Below, in pieces: positions 25,088 to 33,914 of a DNA stretch of 64,000 nt. Source of the DNA: Propionicicella superfundia DSM 22317 (GTDB lineage: Bacteria > Actinomycetota > Actinomycetes > Propionibacteriales > Propionibacteriaceae); NCBI RefSeq assembly GCF_000423465.1, contig NZ_AUIA01000018.1, positions 1-64,000 of the forward strand, in the 5' to 3' direction. The notes under the pieces were generated by a model, which saw nothing but the letters and a program-made list of their open reading frames with translations, was not told the origin of the DNA and searched no databases. Numbering within the stretch: position 1 is the stretch's first letter; each line of letters starts with the position of its first letter. The position numbers were made by a program, and so were the translations under genes.

Positions 25088-25669
25088 TCAGACCGGCGGC
25101 TCGGGATCGTACTGGATCCCGCGGCGCACCTGCCGCGCCCGTTCCCGCCCGGCCAGGCGGTCGACCAGATGCAGCGCCATGTCGATCCCCGCGGACACAC
25201 CGGCGGCGGTGACGACGTCCCCCGTGTCGACCCAGCGCGCCTCGCGATCGGGCAGGCAGGTCGGCTCGGCGGCGAGCAGCTCGCCGAAACTCGCATGGTA
25301 GGTGGTCGCGGCACGTCCCGCGAGCAGCCCGGCGGCAGCCAGGACCAGCGCGCCCGTGCACACGCTGGTGATGAGCGCGCCGCGTTCGCGAAGGTCGCGC
25401 ACCCAGGCGAGGGTGCCGGCGTCCCTCATGAGCGCGCGCGTCCCGGCGCCGCCGGGGATCACGACGAGATCCAGGTCGGGCGCCCACGCCGCGTGCGGGA
25501 CGAGGACCGCGCCCTTCGCGGCGGTGACCGGCACCTTGTCACGGGCCACGAGCCGCGTCTCCCAGCCGTCGGCCGGGTGGTGGCTGGTCCAGTACGACAG
25601 GACCTCCCAGGGGCCCATCGCGTCGAGTTCCTCCACCCCGTCGAACAGCAGGATCCCGAGTCGTCTCAC
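25088..25669 (-). CDS. DJ-1/PfpI family protein (class I glutamine amidotransferase-like)
   Basis: 193 residues from GTG 25669. LGILLFDGVEELDAMGPWEVL, VVIPGGAGTRAL and the nucleophile elbow ITSVCTGALVLAAAGLLAG (cysteine in SVCTGA) are typical of the isonitrile hydratase/AraC-N-like branch; TYHASFGELL and the D-x-G-DVVTAAGVSAGIDMALHLV segment complete the domain. There is no fused HTH. Function could be an isonitrile hydratase, glyoxalase-like or protective enzyme; not decidable here. Confidence 0.82.
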   Translation of the reverse strand: MRRLGILLFDGVEELDAMGPWEVLSYWTSHHPADGWETRLVARDKVPVTAAKGAVLVPHAAWAPDLDLVVIPGGAGTRALMRDAGTLAWVRDLRERGALITSVCTGALVLAAAGLLAGRAATTYHASFGELLAAEPTCLPDREARWVDTGDVVTAAGVSAGIDMALHLVDRLAGRERARQVRRGIQYDPEPPV

Positions 25670-25707
25670 CCGGCCAGTATCGCCGACGCCGCCGAGCGAT
25701 CCCGGCG

Positions 25708-26364
25708 TCAGCACGAGGACACGACCCACAGATTCTGGATGTCGGCGTAGCGGACGACGTGGGGATCCCGCTCGCCGGCGACGTCGAGGCGCACCTCGCC
25801 GTGGTCGCCCGAGGCGACCGTCCCGCACACCGTCGCGGCGCTCGTCCTCACCTTCAGGTACGGCGTCGTGGCCTTCGGCGGCGCGAGCCACAGCAGGGAC
25901 GCCCCGATCAGCAGGGCGACGACGCTCACGACCGCCGCCCCTCGGGCGACGGCGAGCCGCGCCACGGACCCGCTGCGCCGCTGGACGCTGAAGTCGTCGA
26001 ACGACTCGTACCGCCGCTCGAACTCGGCACGGGAGATGGTGGCGGGGTGCCCCGCCGTCGCCGTCAGCGCCGTCCACAGCGATGTGAGGCCCGCGACGGT
26101 CGCGACCACGGCGATCGCCACGACCGCGATCCTCCAGGCCGGGTCGATCGAGGCGGCATCGGGCAGCTTGATGAGCAGCAGCCCCGCGGCGGCGGTGCTG
26201 ACGAGCCCCGAGAGGCCGCCTCTCCAGGCATCGACGGAGGTGGGCACCTCCTTCTCCGCGAGGGCGGCCAGCCGCTGCCAGTCCTGGCTGCGACGCTGCG
26301 CCTCCGCCGTCGGCGCGGCGGGCGGACGGTCCGGCAACGGCCGGGGGGTCTGCGGTTCGGACAT
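25708..26364 (-). CDS. Hypothetical membrane protein
   Basis: 218 residues. A Pro-rich N-terminus is followed by a pair of hydrophobic helices around residues 65-105, a charged loop with SRAEFERRYESFDDFSVQRR, and a further helix VVSVVALLIGASLLWLA leading to an extracytoplasmic C-terminal domain that ends in Cys. Its start lies eight bases after the stop of the zinc-ribbon-like gene, so the two form an operon. No family recognised. Confidence 0.6.
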   Translation of the reverse strand: MSEPQTPRPLPDRPPAAPTAEAQRRSQDWQRLAALAEKEVPTSVDAWRGGLSGLVSTAAAGLLLIKLPDAASIDPAWRIAVVAIAVVATVAGLTSLWTALTATAGHPATISRAEFERRYESFDDFSVQRRSGSVARLAVARGAAVVSVVALLIGASLLWLAPPKATTPYLKVRTSAATVCGTVASGDHGEVRLDVAGERDPHVVRYADIQNLWVVSSC

Positions 26365-26372
26365 GGCTCTCC

Positions 26373-26738
26373 TCACAGGACGTACAGCGTGAAGCAGGCG
26401 CCGCACCCGGCGACACCGCCGGGCGCGCCGTCGTAGATCCCGGGTGCGTCGCAGGTGACGGTCACGGTCGAGGGAGGTCCGTCACCGTCCCCGAGCGCGG
26501 CGGCGGACGCGACGCCTTCCGCGTCGGCCACCTCGTCGTCCAGCCGGGCCACGACGGACTGCTCGGCCTCCTCGCGGAAGGTGAAGGGGCCGGAGCAGCG
26601 CGGGCACGGCCCCGCCGCGGTGATCCGCCATCCCGTGCGGCGTCTCGCGGCGGCGGTCCTGATCCTCCCCTCCTGCTGCAACCGGTAGGACTCATCGGTC
26701 CAATGCTGCGAAGGGGTGCTCTCGTGGACATACTTCAT
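26373..26738 (-). CDS. Hypothetical Cys-rich (zinc-ribbon-like) protein
   Basis: 121 residues from ATG 26738, behind GGGGAGG. CPRCSGPF in the middle and CGAC plus a nearby single Cys (VTCDAPG) toward the end could coordinate zinc. No membrane helix. Operon partner of the downstream membrane protein. Function unknown. Confidence 0.6.
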   Translation of the reverse strand: MKYVHESTPSQHWTDESYRLQQEGRIRTAAARRRTGWRITAAGPCPRCSGPFTFREEAEQSVVARLDDEVADAEGVASAAALGDGDGPPSTVTVTCDAPGIYDGAPGGVAGCGACFTLYVL

Positions 26739-26915
26739 GGCGCCTCCCCGTGGGCCATCCCACCGCGTCCCCGCGCGGTGCCCCATCGTCCCCCGGGAGA
26801 ACGGGTCGGCGGCAGTCACCGACTCGATGGACGTCCCGGCGAGGCGGCGCGACGGTCCTTCCGGGCCCCACAGACTCCGCACAGGACTGTCCGACGCGGC
26901 TTGTAGGGTGGCCGA

Positions 26916-28205
26916 ATGGACTCACGCGCCGCCTCGCCGGAGCTCGACGCCGCCGACCGCCCTCACTGGCGGCGCGATGTCGCCGTGTTCCTCTCCGGCC
27001 AGGCCGTGTCGCTGTTCGGCTCGATGATCGTGCAGTACGCGGTGATGTGGTACATCACGCTCACGACCAAGGACGGCGTCGCCGTGGCCATGTCGGCCGT
27101 GTTCGGGTTCCTCCCGCAGGCGATCATCTCGATCTTCGGCGGCGTCTGGGCCGACCGGCACAACCGGAAGCTGCTCATCATGGGCTCCGACGCGGTGATC
27201 GCGCTGACGACCCTCGTCCTCGCGCTGCTGATGCTGTCGGGGCGGACCGACCTGTGGCTCATCTTCTGCGCGCTCGCGGTGCGCTCCGCCGGAGCGGGCA
27301 TTCAGACACCCGCCGTCGGTGCCCTGATCCCCCAGTTGGTGCCGACCACTCACCTGATGACCATCAACGGGCTCAACCAGAGCATCCAGTCCGGACTGAT
27401 GCTCATCGGTCCCGCGGTCGCGGCCCTGCTGTACAGCGTCCTGCCGATCGGTGCCGTGTTCTTCGTGGACGTCGGCACCGCGATCATCGGCATCGGGCTT
27501 CTTGCGCTCGTGCCCGTCGGCAAGGTCGCGCGGTCCTCCGAGGCCGTCAGCTACTTCGGGGACCTCGTGGAGGGGGCGAGGTACGCGGCCGGGCACGGGC
27601 TCGTACGGTGGCTGCTGGGGCTCAACGCCGTCGTGATGGTCCTCGCCGCGGCGCCGTCCTACCTCACGCCGCTGATGGTCGCCAACACCTTCGGCGACGA
27701 GGTGTGGAAGCTGACGGTGCTGGAGCTGTCCTTCTCGGTCGGCATGCTGATCGCGGGCGCGACCGTCGGGTTGTGGGGCGCGAGGCTCGACCGCATCCGC
27801 CTCATCTTCGGCTCGGCGATCGCCTTCGGCATCCTGTCGATCGCCCTGGGCCTGTCGCCCAATCTGTGGGTGTTCTACGTCTTCATGTTCCTGACCGGTG
27901 CGGTCGTGCCCGCCTTCTCCACCCCGTCCATGACGGTGCTGCAGGAGTCGGTGGAGCCGGAGCGGCAGGGTCGGGTGTTCGGTCTCTTCGGCATCGTGTC
28001 GGCCGTGGCGATGCCCCTGGGCATGGCGGTCTTCGGTCCGCTGGCCGAGGTCTGGTCCGTGCAGGTCGTCCTCGTGCTCGCGGGGGTCGCGACCTTCGCC
28101 GCCGCGGTGCTCGCCGTGTCCCTGCCGGTGGGCCGTGCCGCGCTGCGCGAGGCCCGAGCCGTCGCCGGGGGGCCTTCCACGGGGGGCACGCCGACACAGG
28201 CCTGA
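26916..28205 (+). CDS. MFS transporter (macrolide-efflux/MFS_3-like)
   Basis: 429 residues with 12 hydrophobic segments. VFLSGQAVSLFGSMIVQYAVMWYI at the start, the loop GGVWADRHNRKLLIMGSDA (motif A-like), and the second-half VEPERQGRVFGLFG are typical of the MefA/enterobactin-exporter-like MFS_3 family. Drug or siderophore export is plausible; no regulator is adjacent, so the substrate is unknown. Confidence 0.82.
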   Translation: MDSRAASPELDAADRPHWRRDVAVFLSGQAVSLFGSMIVQYAVMWYITLTTKDGVAVAMSAVFGFLPQAIISIFGGVWADRHNRKLLIMGSDAVIALTTLVLALLMLSGRTDLWLIFCALAVRSAGAGIQTPAVGALIPQLVPTTHLMTINGLNQSIQSGLMLIGPAVAALLYSVLPIGAVFFVDVGTAIIGIGLLALVPVGKVARSSEAVSYFGDLVEGARYAAGHGLVRWLLGLNAVVMVLAAAPSYLTPLMVANTFGDEVWKLTVLELSFSVGMLIAGATVGLWGARLDRIRLIFGSAIAFGILSIALGLSPNLWVFYVFMFLTGAVVPAFSTPSMTVLQESVEPERQGRVFGLFGIVSAVAMPLGMAVFGPLAEVWSVQVVLVLAGVATFAAAVLAVSLPVGRAALREARAVAGGPSTGGTPTQA

Positions 28206-28259
28206 CGTCCGGGCTCGCTGCGCACGGGCCGACAGGGCCTTCCGCCCGCCCGGGCGGCG

Positions 28260-29177
28260 TCAGGCGGCGACCGCCCGCGCCGGTTCGTCCTGCGGCGGGG
28301 GGGCGTCCCCGGGCTCGGCCCGCCCGGCGCGTGCCGCCAGCATCGCGATCAGCCAGACGATGACGCCGGCGAGCATGGAGTACACCGCGGCCAGCCAGAT
28401 GTTGCGGGGCTGACCGCCCGTGAACTGACCGACGATGGCCTGGCCCAGGACGAGTTCGGCCAGCCATGCGGCGGCGAGGACGACGACGTGGACACGCAAC
28501 CGGCGGCGTCCCCAGGCCCGCACCAGCAGCCAGGCCAGCATCACGACGGCGACCGCTCCCAGCGCGAGGCGTGCCCACTGGAGCGCCGGGTATTCGTCGC
28601 CCTCGACGATCCGCCACACGGGCCAGCCCAGGCAGCGCACCAGCGATCCCTCGCCGGCGACGACGATGCCGAGCAGGTGCATGACGATCACCACGCCGGT
28701 CGTCGCCCAGCCCCACCGGCCGAGTCGGGACTCGCCGTCTCCCGGGTCCTCCAGACGGACGGCCGCCCACGAGATGAGGCAGAGCGCCACCTGAGCCGCT
28801 GCGACGTCCAGCACGCCGAGAGCCTTCGGCAGGCTGAAGAGCACGATCATCATGCCGAAGAAGCCCGAGGCGATCGCGGCGACCAGCGCGGCGAACGGGA
28901 ACCACCGCAGGCGCCTGTCGGGAAGGCGCCGCCCGAACCACGCTGCGAAACCCAGGGACACCAGCGAGCCGAAGGCGACGACCCGGTGGGTGAACTCGAT
29001 GGCCGAGTGAAGGCCGCTGGGCGTCACCTGATCGTGGAAGCACCCGGGCCAGGTGGGGCAGGCGAGTCCCGACTCGGTCGCGCAGACGGCCGACCCGAGC
29101 AGGACGGCGCCGAGGGTGAAGCCGGTCGCCAGCCGGTAGCTCCGACGCGGGACGGGCACCTGTTCGGTCACACTCAT
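28260..29177 (-). CDS. ctaA: Heme A synthase (COX15/CtaA)
   Basis: 305 residues, eight predicted helices. Oxidises the heme O methyl group to heme A for cytochrome c oxidase. ATESGLACPTWPGC gives the paired cysteines of the extracytoplasmic loop, HSAIEFTHRVVA and VIVMHLLGIVVA supply heme-ligand histidine regions, and QAIVGQFTGGQPRNIW begins the C-terminal repeat. The family His in the final helix is not evident (YSMLAGVIVW), which is worth noting. ATG 29177 is preferred over a longer reading. Confidence 0.82.
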   Translation of the reverse strand: MSVTEQVPVPRRSYRLATGFTLGAVLLGSAVCATESGLACPTWPGCFHDQVTPSGLHSAIEFTHRVVAFGSLVSLGFAAWFGRRLPDRRLRWFPFAALVAAIASGFFGMMIVLFSLPKALGVLDVAAAQVALCLISWAAVRLEDPGDGESRLGRWGWATTGVVIVMHLLGIVVAGEGSLVRCLGWPVWRIVEGDEYPALQWARLALGAVAVVMLAWLLVRAWGRRRLRVHVVVLAAAWLAELVLGQAIVGQFTGGQPRNIWLAAVYSMLAGVIVWLIAMLAARAGRAEPGDAPPPQDEPARAVAA

Positions 29178-29307
29178 CAGCCGGTCTCCTGGATCCGCGG
29201 CACGCCGCGGCCGGACGCCGGGGTCGCCGGTGCCGATCATGCCAGTCCGGGACGTCCGCCGCTGGCGATTCGTGACGTGACAAGCACCGCGGCGGGATTC
29301 CGGTGAC

Positions 29308-29327
29308 GCTCCCCGGTACCGGGGAGC
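29308..29327. repeat. Perfect 20-bp palindrome downstream of the EamA gene
   Basis: GCTCCCCGGTACCGGGGAGC is a perfect palindrome, 61 bases beyond the EamA stop and 131 bases before the ctaA start (both minus strand). It could end the cobalt operon or be an operator for ctaA. Confidence 0.5.
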
Positions 29328-29387
29328 CCACCCTGGCGTCCCGGTGATCGACCCCTGGCAGACTCGCTGACCCGCCGCGGGCGCCGC

Positions 29388-30452
29388 TCACACCTCGGCG
29401 TGACCGTGGCTGTGGCGGTGGTGGCTGTCGGGGAAGTGCGGATGGGAATGCGTGACGGGCTCGTGGGTGTGGACGTGCCGGTGCCGCACCCCGGCCGGGA
29501 CGGGCGGTTCGTGGACGTGGTCGTGATGCCCGTCGTCGTGGGTGTGCCAGTGCTCGTGCGTGATCGGCTCGTGCGTGTGCTCGTGGACGTGCGCCTCGGT
29601 GAGGTGCAGCCAGACCCCCGCCCCCATGAGGACGGCGGCCACCACGAGCGGCCAGCCGAGCGGGTCGCCGAGTGCGACCGCGAGGCCGGCGCCGACGAAG
29701 GGGGCGACCGAATAGTACGCCCCGGCGCGGGCCGTCCCGACCTTCGCGAGGGCGGTGATGAACAGCACCAGGCTGATGCCGTACGACACGACGCCGACCG
29801 CGGCCGCCCCGAGCAGCGGTACGGCCCCGGGCAGCGTCGCTCCGAGGACCAGCGCCAGCACGAGGTTCACCGGGCCCGCGACCGCTCCCTTGACGGCCGC
29901 CAGCCAGGTGGCGTCGGTGAGGGCCACCTGCCGGGTGAGATTGTTGTCGATCCCCCAGCACAGGCAGGCGCCGAGCACGGCCGCCGCGGGCCAGACTCCG
30001 GAGAACTCGACGGCGCCCGGCCACGACAGGACGACCGCCCCGAGCGCGATCAGAGCGAATCCGGCGACGACGCGCCGGTCGGTCGCCTCGCGAAAGACGA
30101 CCCACGCGATCAGGGCCGTGAACACGCCTTCGGCATTGAGCAGGAGGGACGCCCCCGAGGCGGGCATCGCGCTGAGGCCGAGCATCAGCAGCACGGGGCC
30201 GAGGACGCCTCCGAACACGATGGCGCCGGCCAGCGGCGGGATGTCGGCGCGGGCGAGGTGGACACGCGGGCTCCGGCGCACCAGCCGCCATGCGAACAGG
30301 GCGAGGCCCGACGCGGTGTACAGCAGCCCGGCCAGCAGCCACGGGCTGATGTCGCCCAGCAGCAGCTTCGCGACCGGGGCCCCGGCACCGAACAGGACGG
30401 CCGACCCGAGACCGGCCAACGCCCCCGCGGACGACGCGATCCGGCGGCTCAT
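29388..30452 (-). CDS. EamA-family (DMT) transporter with a His-rich tail
   Basis: 354 residues. Ten hydrophobic helices in two EamA repeats cover about 1-285. The last 70 residues hold about 24 histidines in HxH, HDH and HHxHSH patterns, a probable metal-binding tail. The start at 30452 is four bases after cbiO, with GGAGGTGAG overlapping the cbiO end, so it is the fifth gene of the riboswitch-controlled cobalt operon. Cobalt or nickel handling, as exporter or auxiliary importer, is inferred from the tail and the operon; EamA proteins normally move small organic molecules. Confidence 0.78.
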   Translation of the reverse strand: MSRRIASSAGALAGLGSAVLFGAGAPVAKLLLGDISPWLLAGLLYTASGLALFAWRLVRRSPRVHLARADIPPLAGAIVFGGVLGPVLLMLGLSAMPASGASLLLNAEGVFTALIAWVVFREATDRRVVAGFALIALGAVVLSWPGAVEFSGVWPAAAVLGACLCWGIDNNLTRQVALTDATWLAAVKGAVAGPVNLVLALVLGATLPGAVPLLGAAAVGVVSYGISLVLFITALAKVGTARAGAYYSVAPFVGAGLAVALGDPLGWPLVVAAVLMGAGVWLHLTEAHVHEHTHEPITHEHWHTHDDGHHDHVHEPPVPAGVRHRHVHTHEPVTHSHPHFPDSHHRHSHGHAEV

Positions 30453-30456
30453 CCAC

Positions 30457-31284
30457 TCACCTCCACTGCTCCTGGGCGGCACGCACCGCATCCACCAGCC
30501 CGGCGACGTCGCGGATACCGGCCGGGTCCAGCCCCAGCCGCGCGGCCGCCTGCAGCACCATGGGCTGCCGAAGACGCGCCCTTCCCACGAGATCCTCGTC
30601 GGACAACAGGGCCGCCGGCCCGCCGTGCCGCACCGCACCACTCTCCAACACTGCTACCGAATCGGCCCACCACAAGGCGAAATCTACCTCGTGGGTTGAG
30701 ATCACCACTGTCGTCCGCGCCCGCAGCAGGCTCTCCAGTGCGGCGACCATCTCGTCGACGCCCTGCGGATCGAGCCCGGCGGTCGGCTCGTCCAGCAGGA
30801 TCAGGCACGGCTTCATCGCCAGCGCCCCGGCGATCGCGACCCGCTTGCGCTGCCCGTACGACAGTTCGTGGATCGGGCGCTCGGCGAGATCGGCGATGGA
30901 CAGGACGCCCAGCGCCTCGTCCACCCGCCGACGCACCTCGTCCTCGGGCAGGCCGAGGTTCACGGGCCCGAACGACACGTCCCGCTGGACGTCCGCGGCG
31001 AAGAGCTGGTCGTCGGGGTTCTGGGCGACGAACTGGACCACCTGACGATGGGCCCGCAGACCGCGCCGATCGTAGGCGACAGGGGCGCCGTCGACCAGCA
31101 CGCGTCCCTCCCCGGGGCGGATCGCCCCCGACAGGGTGCGCAGCAGCGTCGTCTTGCCCGAGCCGTTGGCCCCGAGCAGAGCGAGCCGCCCGCCCCGGGG
31201 GATGTCGAGATCGGTCCCCCGCAGCACCTCGTGCTCCCCGAAGCGAACCGACAGTCCCTCGGCCGTGAGGTGACGGTGGCTCAT
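30457..31284 (-). CDS. cbiO: Cobalt ECF transporter ATPase CbiO
   Basis: 275 residues. Walker A GANGSGKTT, Q-loop region FVAQNPDDQLFA (the ECF-type NPDDQ signature), ABC signature LSYGQRKRVAIAGAL, Walker B LILLDEPTAGLDP and H-loop STHEVDF. It energises cobalt import with CbiMNQ. Its ATG overlaps the cbiQ stop (ATGA). Confidence 0.93.
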   Translation of the reverse strand: MSHRHLTAEGLSVRFGEHEVLRGTDLDIPRGGRLALLGANGSGKTTLLRTLSGAIRPGEGRVLVDGAPVAYDRRGLRAHRQVVQFVAQNPDDQLFAADVQRDVSFGPVNLGLPEDEVRRRVDEALGVLSIADLAERPIHELSYGQRKRVAIAGALAMKPCLILLDEPTAGLDPQGVDEMVAALESLLRARTTVVISTHEVDFALWWADSVAVLESGAVRHGGPAALLSDEDLVGRARLRQPMVLQAAARLGLDPAGIRDVAGLVDAVRAAQEQWR

Positions 31285-32039
31285 CGCGCCCACTCCCACG
31301 CGAGCGCGCCGCCGCCGATCGCCGCCACCACCGCCACGCTCGCGACGAGGAACCCCGTCGACCGCACGCGTTCGGGCGCGAGGGTGCGCAGACCCTCCTC
31401 GTACCCGCGTCCGGCCAGGCCGGCCTCCAGCCGCCGCGCACGCTCCCAGGCCCGGACGAACAGGACGGCGACCCCCATCGACGCCGATCGCATCGCAGCC
31501 CGCCGTGTCGCGTAGCCGAGGCGCGCCTCCTGTGCGGCGTGGATGGCTCCGGCGGACTCCAGCAGCCCGAACGTGAAGCGGTACACGAGGGCCGCGATCT
31601 CCACGAGCGCATCGGGAAGATGCGCCCGGCGCAGTCCCTCCAGCAGGTCGACCATCGGCGTCGAGCAGGCCAGCACGAACATGGCCAGGGTCGCCGCGAG
31701 GGCACGGATCAGCAGATTGCCGGCCGTGGCGACTCCCTCGGGGGTGACGCGCACGACGAGCGCACCGTCCCACGCGACGCTCACGGCGACCGTCGCGACC
31801 CCGATCAGGATCGACACCAGCGGCACCCAGCCGATCCGGCCGAGCCTCCTCCAGCCGACCCCGACCGGCCCGACCAGCAGCACCAGGCTGACCACCGCCA
31901 CCGCGCACCCACCCGGGACGGACGGCAGCGACACCGCCGCGAGCAGCAGTCCCGCCGACAGGATTCCCTTGTCACGCAGCGACCGCACGCGCCACGGGCT
32001 GGACCACGCGGCGTGGTCCAGCGCGAGGCCGTGGGCCAT
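31281..32039 (-). CDS. cbiQ: Cobalt ECF transporter transmembrane protein CbiQ
   Basis: 252 residues with about five helices. The cytoplasmic coupling motifs are recognisable: LEGLRRAHLPDALVEIAALVYRF and RAWERARRLEAGLAGRGYEEGLRTL, the Ala-Arg-Gly-like elements that contact CbiO. Start codon overlaps the cbiN stop by one base (TGATG), and its stop overlaps cbiO. Confidence 0.9.
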   Translation of the reverse strand: MAHGLALDHAAWSSPWRVRSLRDKGILSAGLLLAAVSLPSVPGGCAVAVVSLVLLVGPVGVGWRRLGRIGWVPLVSILIGVATVAVSVAWDGALVVRVTPEGVATAGNLLIRALAATLAMFVLACSTPMVDLLEGLRRAHLPDALVEIAALVYRFTFGLLESAGAIHAAQEARLGYATRRAAMRSASMGVAVLFVRAWERARRLEAGLAGRGYEEGLRTLAPERVRSTGFLVASVAVVAAIGGGALAWEWAR

Positions 32040-32386
32040 CAGGCGGCGGGATCGGGCGACGGCCGGCCGTCGGGAGCCGCGGCCTTGCTCCGGCGACGTC
32101 CCCACAGCCCGCCGAAGGCGAAGCCGAGGACGACGCCGCCGAGGGCGGCCTGCAGCGCGAACAGGCCCGACTCGACCTCGCCGGACTCGGGCTGGAAGAA
32201 CGGCTCGAACCAGGGCTGGTAGTCGGGATTGGATTCCTCGATCTGCGCCGTGGCCGCCCCGTCGGTGCCGCCGAAGCGCTCCTCGGGGTCGGTGCGGGTG
32301 CCGCCGACGACGAAGCTGACCGCGAAGATCACGACGAGGGCGGCGACGAGCAGGATGTTGACGGTGGACTTCCGCAGCCTTCCCAT
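32039..32386 (-). CDS. cbiN: Cobalt ECF transporter component CbiN (PDGKE-type)
   Basis: 115 residues with two helices (LLVAALVVIFAVSFVVGG and FALQAALGGVVLGFAFGGLWG) and an extracytoplasmic loop containing NPDYQPWFEPFFQPESGEVESG, the CbiN/PDGLE-type signature. CbiN inserts into CbiM to help load Co2+. One base separates it from cbiM. Confidence 0.88.
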   Translation of the reverse strand: MGRLRKSTVNILLVAALVVIFAVSFVVGGTRTDPEERFGGTDGAATAQIEESNPDYQPWFEPFFQPESGEVESGLFALQAALGGVVLGFAFGGLWGRRRSKAAAPDGRPSPDPAA

Positions 32387-32387
32387 C

Positions 32388-33068
32388 TCAGGCCTCCTTC
32401 ACCGCGAGGGAGCCGAGGACGCCGAGCCGCTCCAGCTCGGGCCGGGCGACATCGGTCAGCAGACGGAAGACGAGCACGCCGAGGATTCCCTCGGCGATCG
32501 CGAGCGGCACCTGCGAGATCGCGAAGATGCCCATGAACTTCGCCACCGAGCCGAAGATGCCCGAGACGGGGTCGGGGAAGGCGAGGGCGAGCTGGAACGA
32601 CGTGACGACGTACGTCGACAGGTCGGCGAACGCGAGCGCGAGGAACACGCCGACGTTGCGGTTCAGCTTCAGCTTGTTCGACAGCGTCCAGAACGCGTAG
32701 CCCACCCACGGCCCGGCGATGCCCATCGAGAAGACGTTCGCGCCGAGCGTCGTGATGCCGCCGTGCGCGAGCAGCAGCGCCTGGAACACGAGGACGATCG
32801 TGGACAGGAACGCCATCACGGGTGGCCGGAAGAGCACCGCGCCGAGCCCTGTCCCGGTGGGATGGGAGGAACTGCCCGTGACCGATGGCAGCTTGATGGA
32901 GGACAGGACGAAGGTGAACGCCCCGGCGGCGGCGAGCAGCAGGCGCGACTCGGGGTGCTCCTTCGCCTGCTTCACGACCGCACGGGCCCCATGGACGATG
33001 AATGGTGTGGACACCGCGTACCAGGCGACGCAGTGGGCGACAGGCAGGAATCCCTCAGCGATATGCAT
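32388..33068 (-). CDS. cbiM: Cobalt ECF transporter substrate-binding component CbiM
   Basis: 226 residues beginning MHIAEGFLP; in this family the N-terminal amine, His2 and a downstream His coordinate Co2+, so the start at 33068 is fixed by function. Other signatures are [21 protein letters not shown] and [24 protein letters not shown]. First gene of cbiM-cbiN-cbiQ-cbiO-EamA, directly behind a cobalamin riboswitch. Confidence 0.95.
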   Translation of the reverse strand: MHIAEGFLPVAHCVAWYAVSTPFIVHGARAVVKQAKEHPESRLLLAAAGAFTFVLSSIKLPSVTGSSSHPTGTGLGAVLFRPPVMAFLSTIVLVFQALLLAHGGITTLGANVFSMGIAGPWVGYAFWTLSNKLKLNRNVGVFLALAFADLSTYVVTSFQLALAFPDPVSGIFGSVAKFMGIFAISQVPLAIAEGILGVLVFRLLTDVARPELERLGVLGSLAVKEA

Positions 33069-33094
33069 GAGTTCCCTCTCTAGGTGACGTGGCC

Positions 33095-33215
33095 TAAGGA
33101 ACCGACGCCTGCGCACGTATCTGACTGCCAGCCGAAGCTGGATCACAGTGGCCCGACCGTCCCGGATTCGCACCGGGTTCCGTCACGCAGGCACTTGGCA
33201 TGATGCCACACTTCG
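33095..33215 (-). ncRNA. Cobalamin riboswitch of the cobalt operon
   Basis: On the minus strand: GCCTGCGTGACGGAACCCGG, TGCGAATCCGGGACGGTC and GGGCCACTGTGATCC, then GGCAGTCAGATACGTGCGC, which are the successive conserved blocks of a cobalamin riboswitch, including the B12-box ending CCACTGT and the AGTCAGAtAC element. It ends about 30 bases before cbiM. Import of cobalt would be shut off when cobalamin is plentiful. Confidence 0.93.
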
Positions 33216-33260
33216 GACGGCCCGGAGGCCGATCCGCGGCACTCGCCGAGGGGGCTCGTC

Positions 33261-33914
33261 TCAGTCCAGCAGGAAGGGCATGGCCGCCGCGAGGAAGCCC
33301 TGCGGATCCCGGGAGTGGACGCGGTGACCGGCCGCGACCGTGACGACGCGCGCGTCGGGAAGGGCGGTCGCGAGCGCGACGAGGCGTGGCAGCGGGACCC
33401 GGCTCAGCGGGCCGCCCGCGACGACGAGCGCCGGCGCGGAGACGGCTCCGAGCGCGGCCCACCACTGCTGCTGCGGCGACGTCAGTTGCGCGATCACCTG
33501 CCACATCAGCCGGGGGTCGAAACGGCGCATCCCCAGCGGAGCGAGCGCGCACATCCCGAGCGCGGTGCGGCACGGGAACGGAGGCCCGTCGTACGGGCCG
33601 CGCGGCGGCACCGGGGGGTCTTCGAGGACGAGGCGCGTGATGCGGTCGGGGTCGTGCTGCGCGACGAGCGTGGCCGTGTACGCCCCGAGGGAGTGCCCGA
33701 CGAGGGCCAGCCGCTCCACACCGGCGTGGTCGAGGCGCCTCAGGACGTCGTCACGGAACGCGACGAGCGGATATCTGCCGGGACACGCGGCGCCGCGGTG
33801 GCCGAGCAGCGGGAACGCCAGGGTCGTCCGGCCGTGGGCGTGGAGTGCGCCGCGCACCCGATCCCACGTCGCAGGACGGCTCGCCGCCCCGTGCAGACAG
33901 ACGACAGGTTCCAC
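33261..33914 (-). CDS. Alpha/beta-hydrolase
   Basis: 217 residues from GTG 33914. VVCLHGAASRPATWD is the oxyanion-hole HG motif, VGHSLGAYTATLVA carries the nucleophile serine, and GHRVHSRDP near the end supplies the catalytic histidine. The lid region around residues 100-160 is Pro/Trp-rich. Substrate unknown. Divergent from the pilus operon. Confidence 0.82.
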   Translation of the reverse strand: MEPVVCLHGAASRPATWDRVRGALHAHGRTTLAFPLLGHRGAACPGRYPLVAFRDDVLRRLDHAGVERLALVGHSLGAYTATLVAQHDPDRITRLVLEDPPVPPRGPYDGPPFPCRTALGMCALAPLGMRRFDPRLMWQVIAQLTSPQQQWWAALGAVSAPALVVAGGPLSRVPLPRLVALATALPDARVVTVAAGHRVHSRDPQGFLAAAMPFLLD

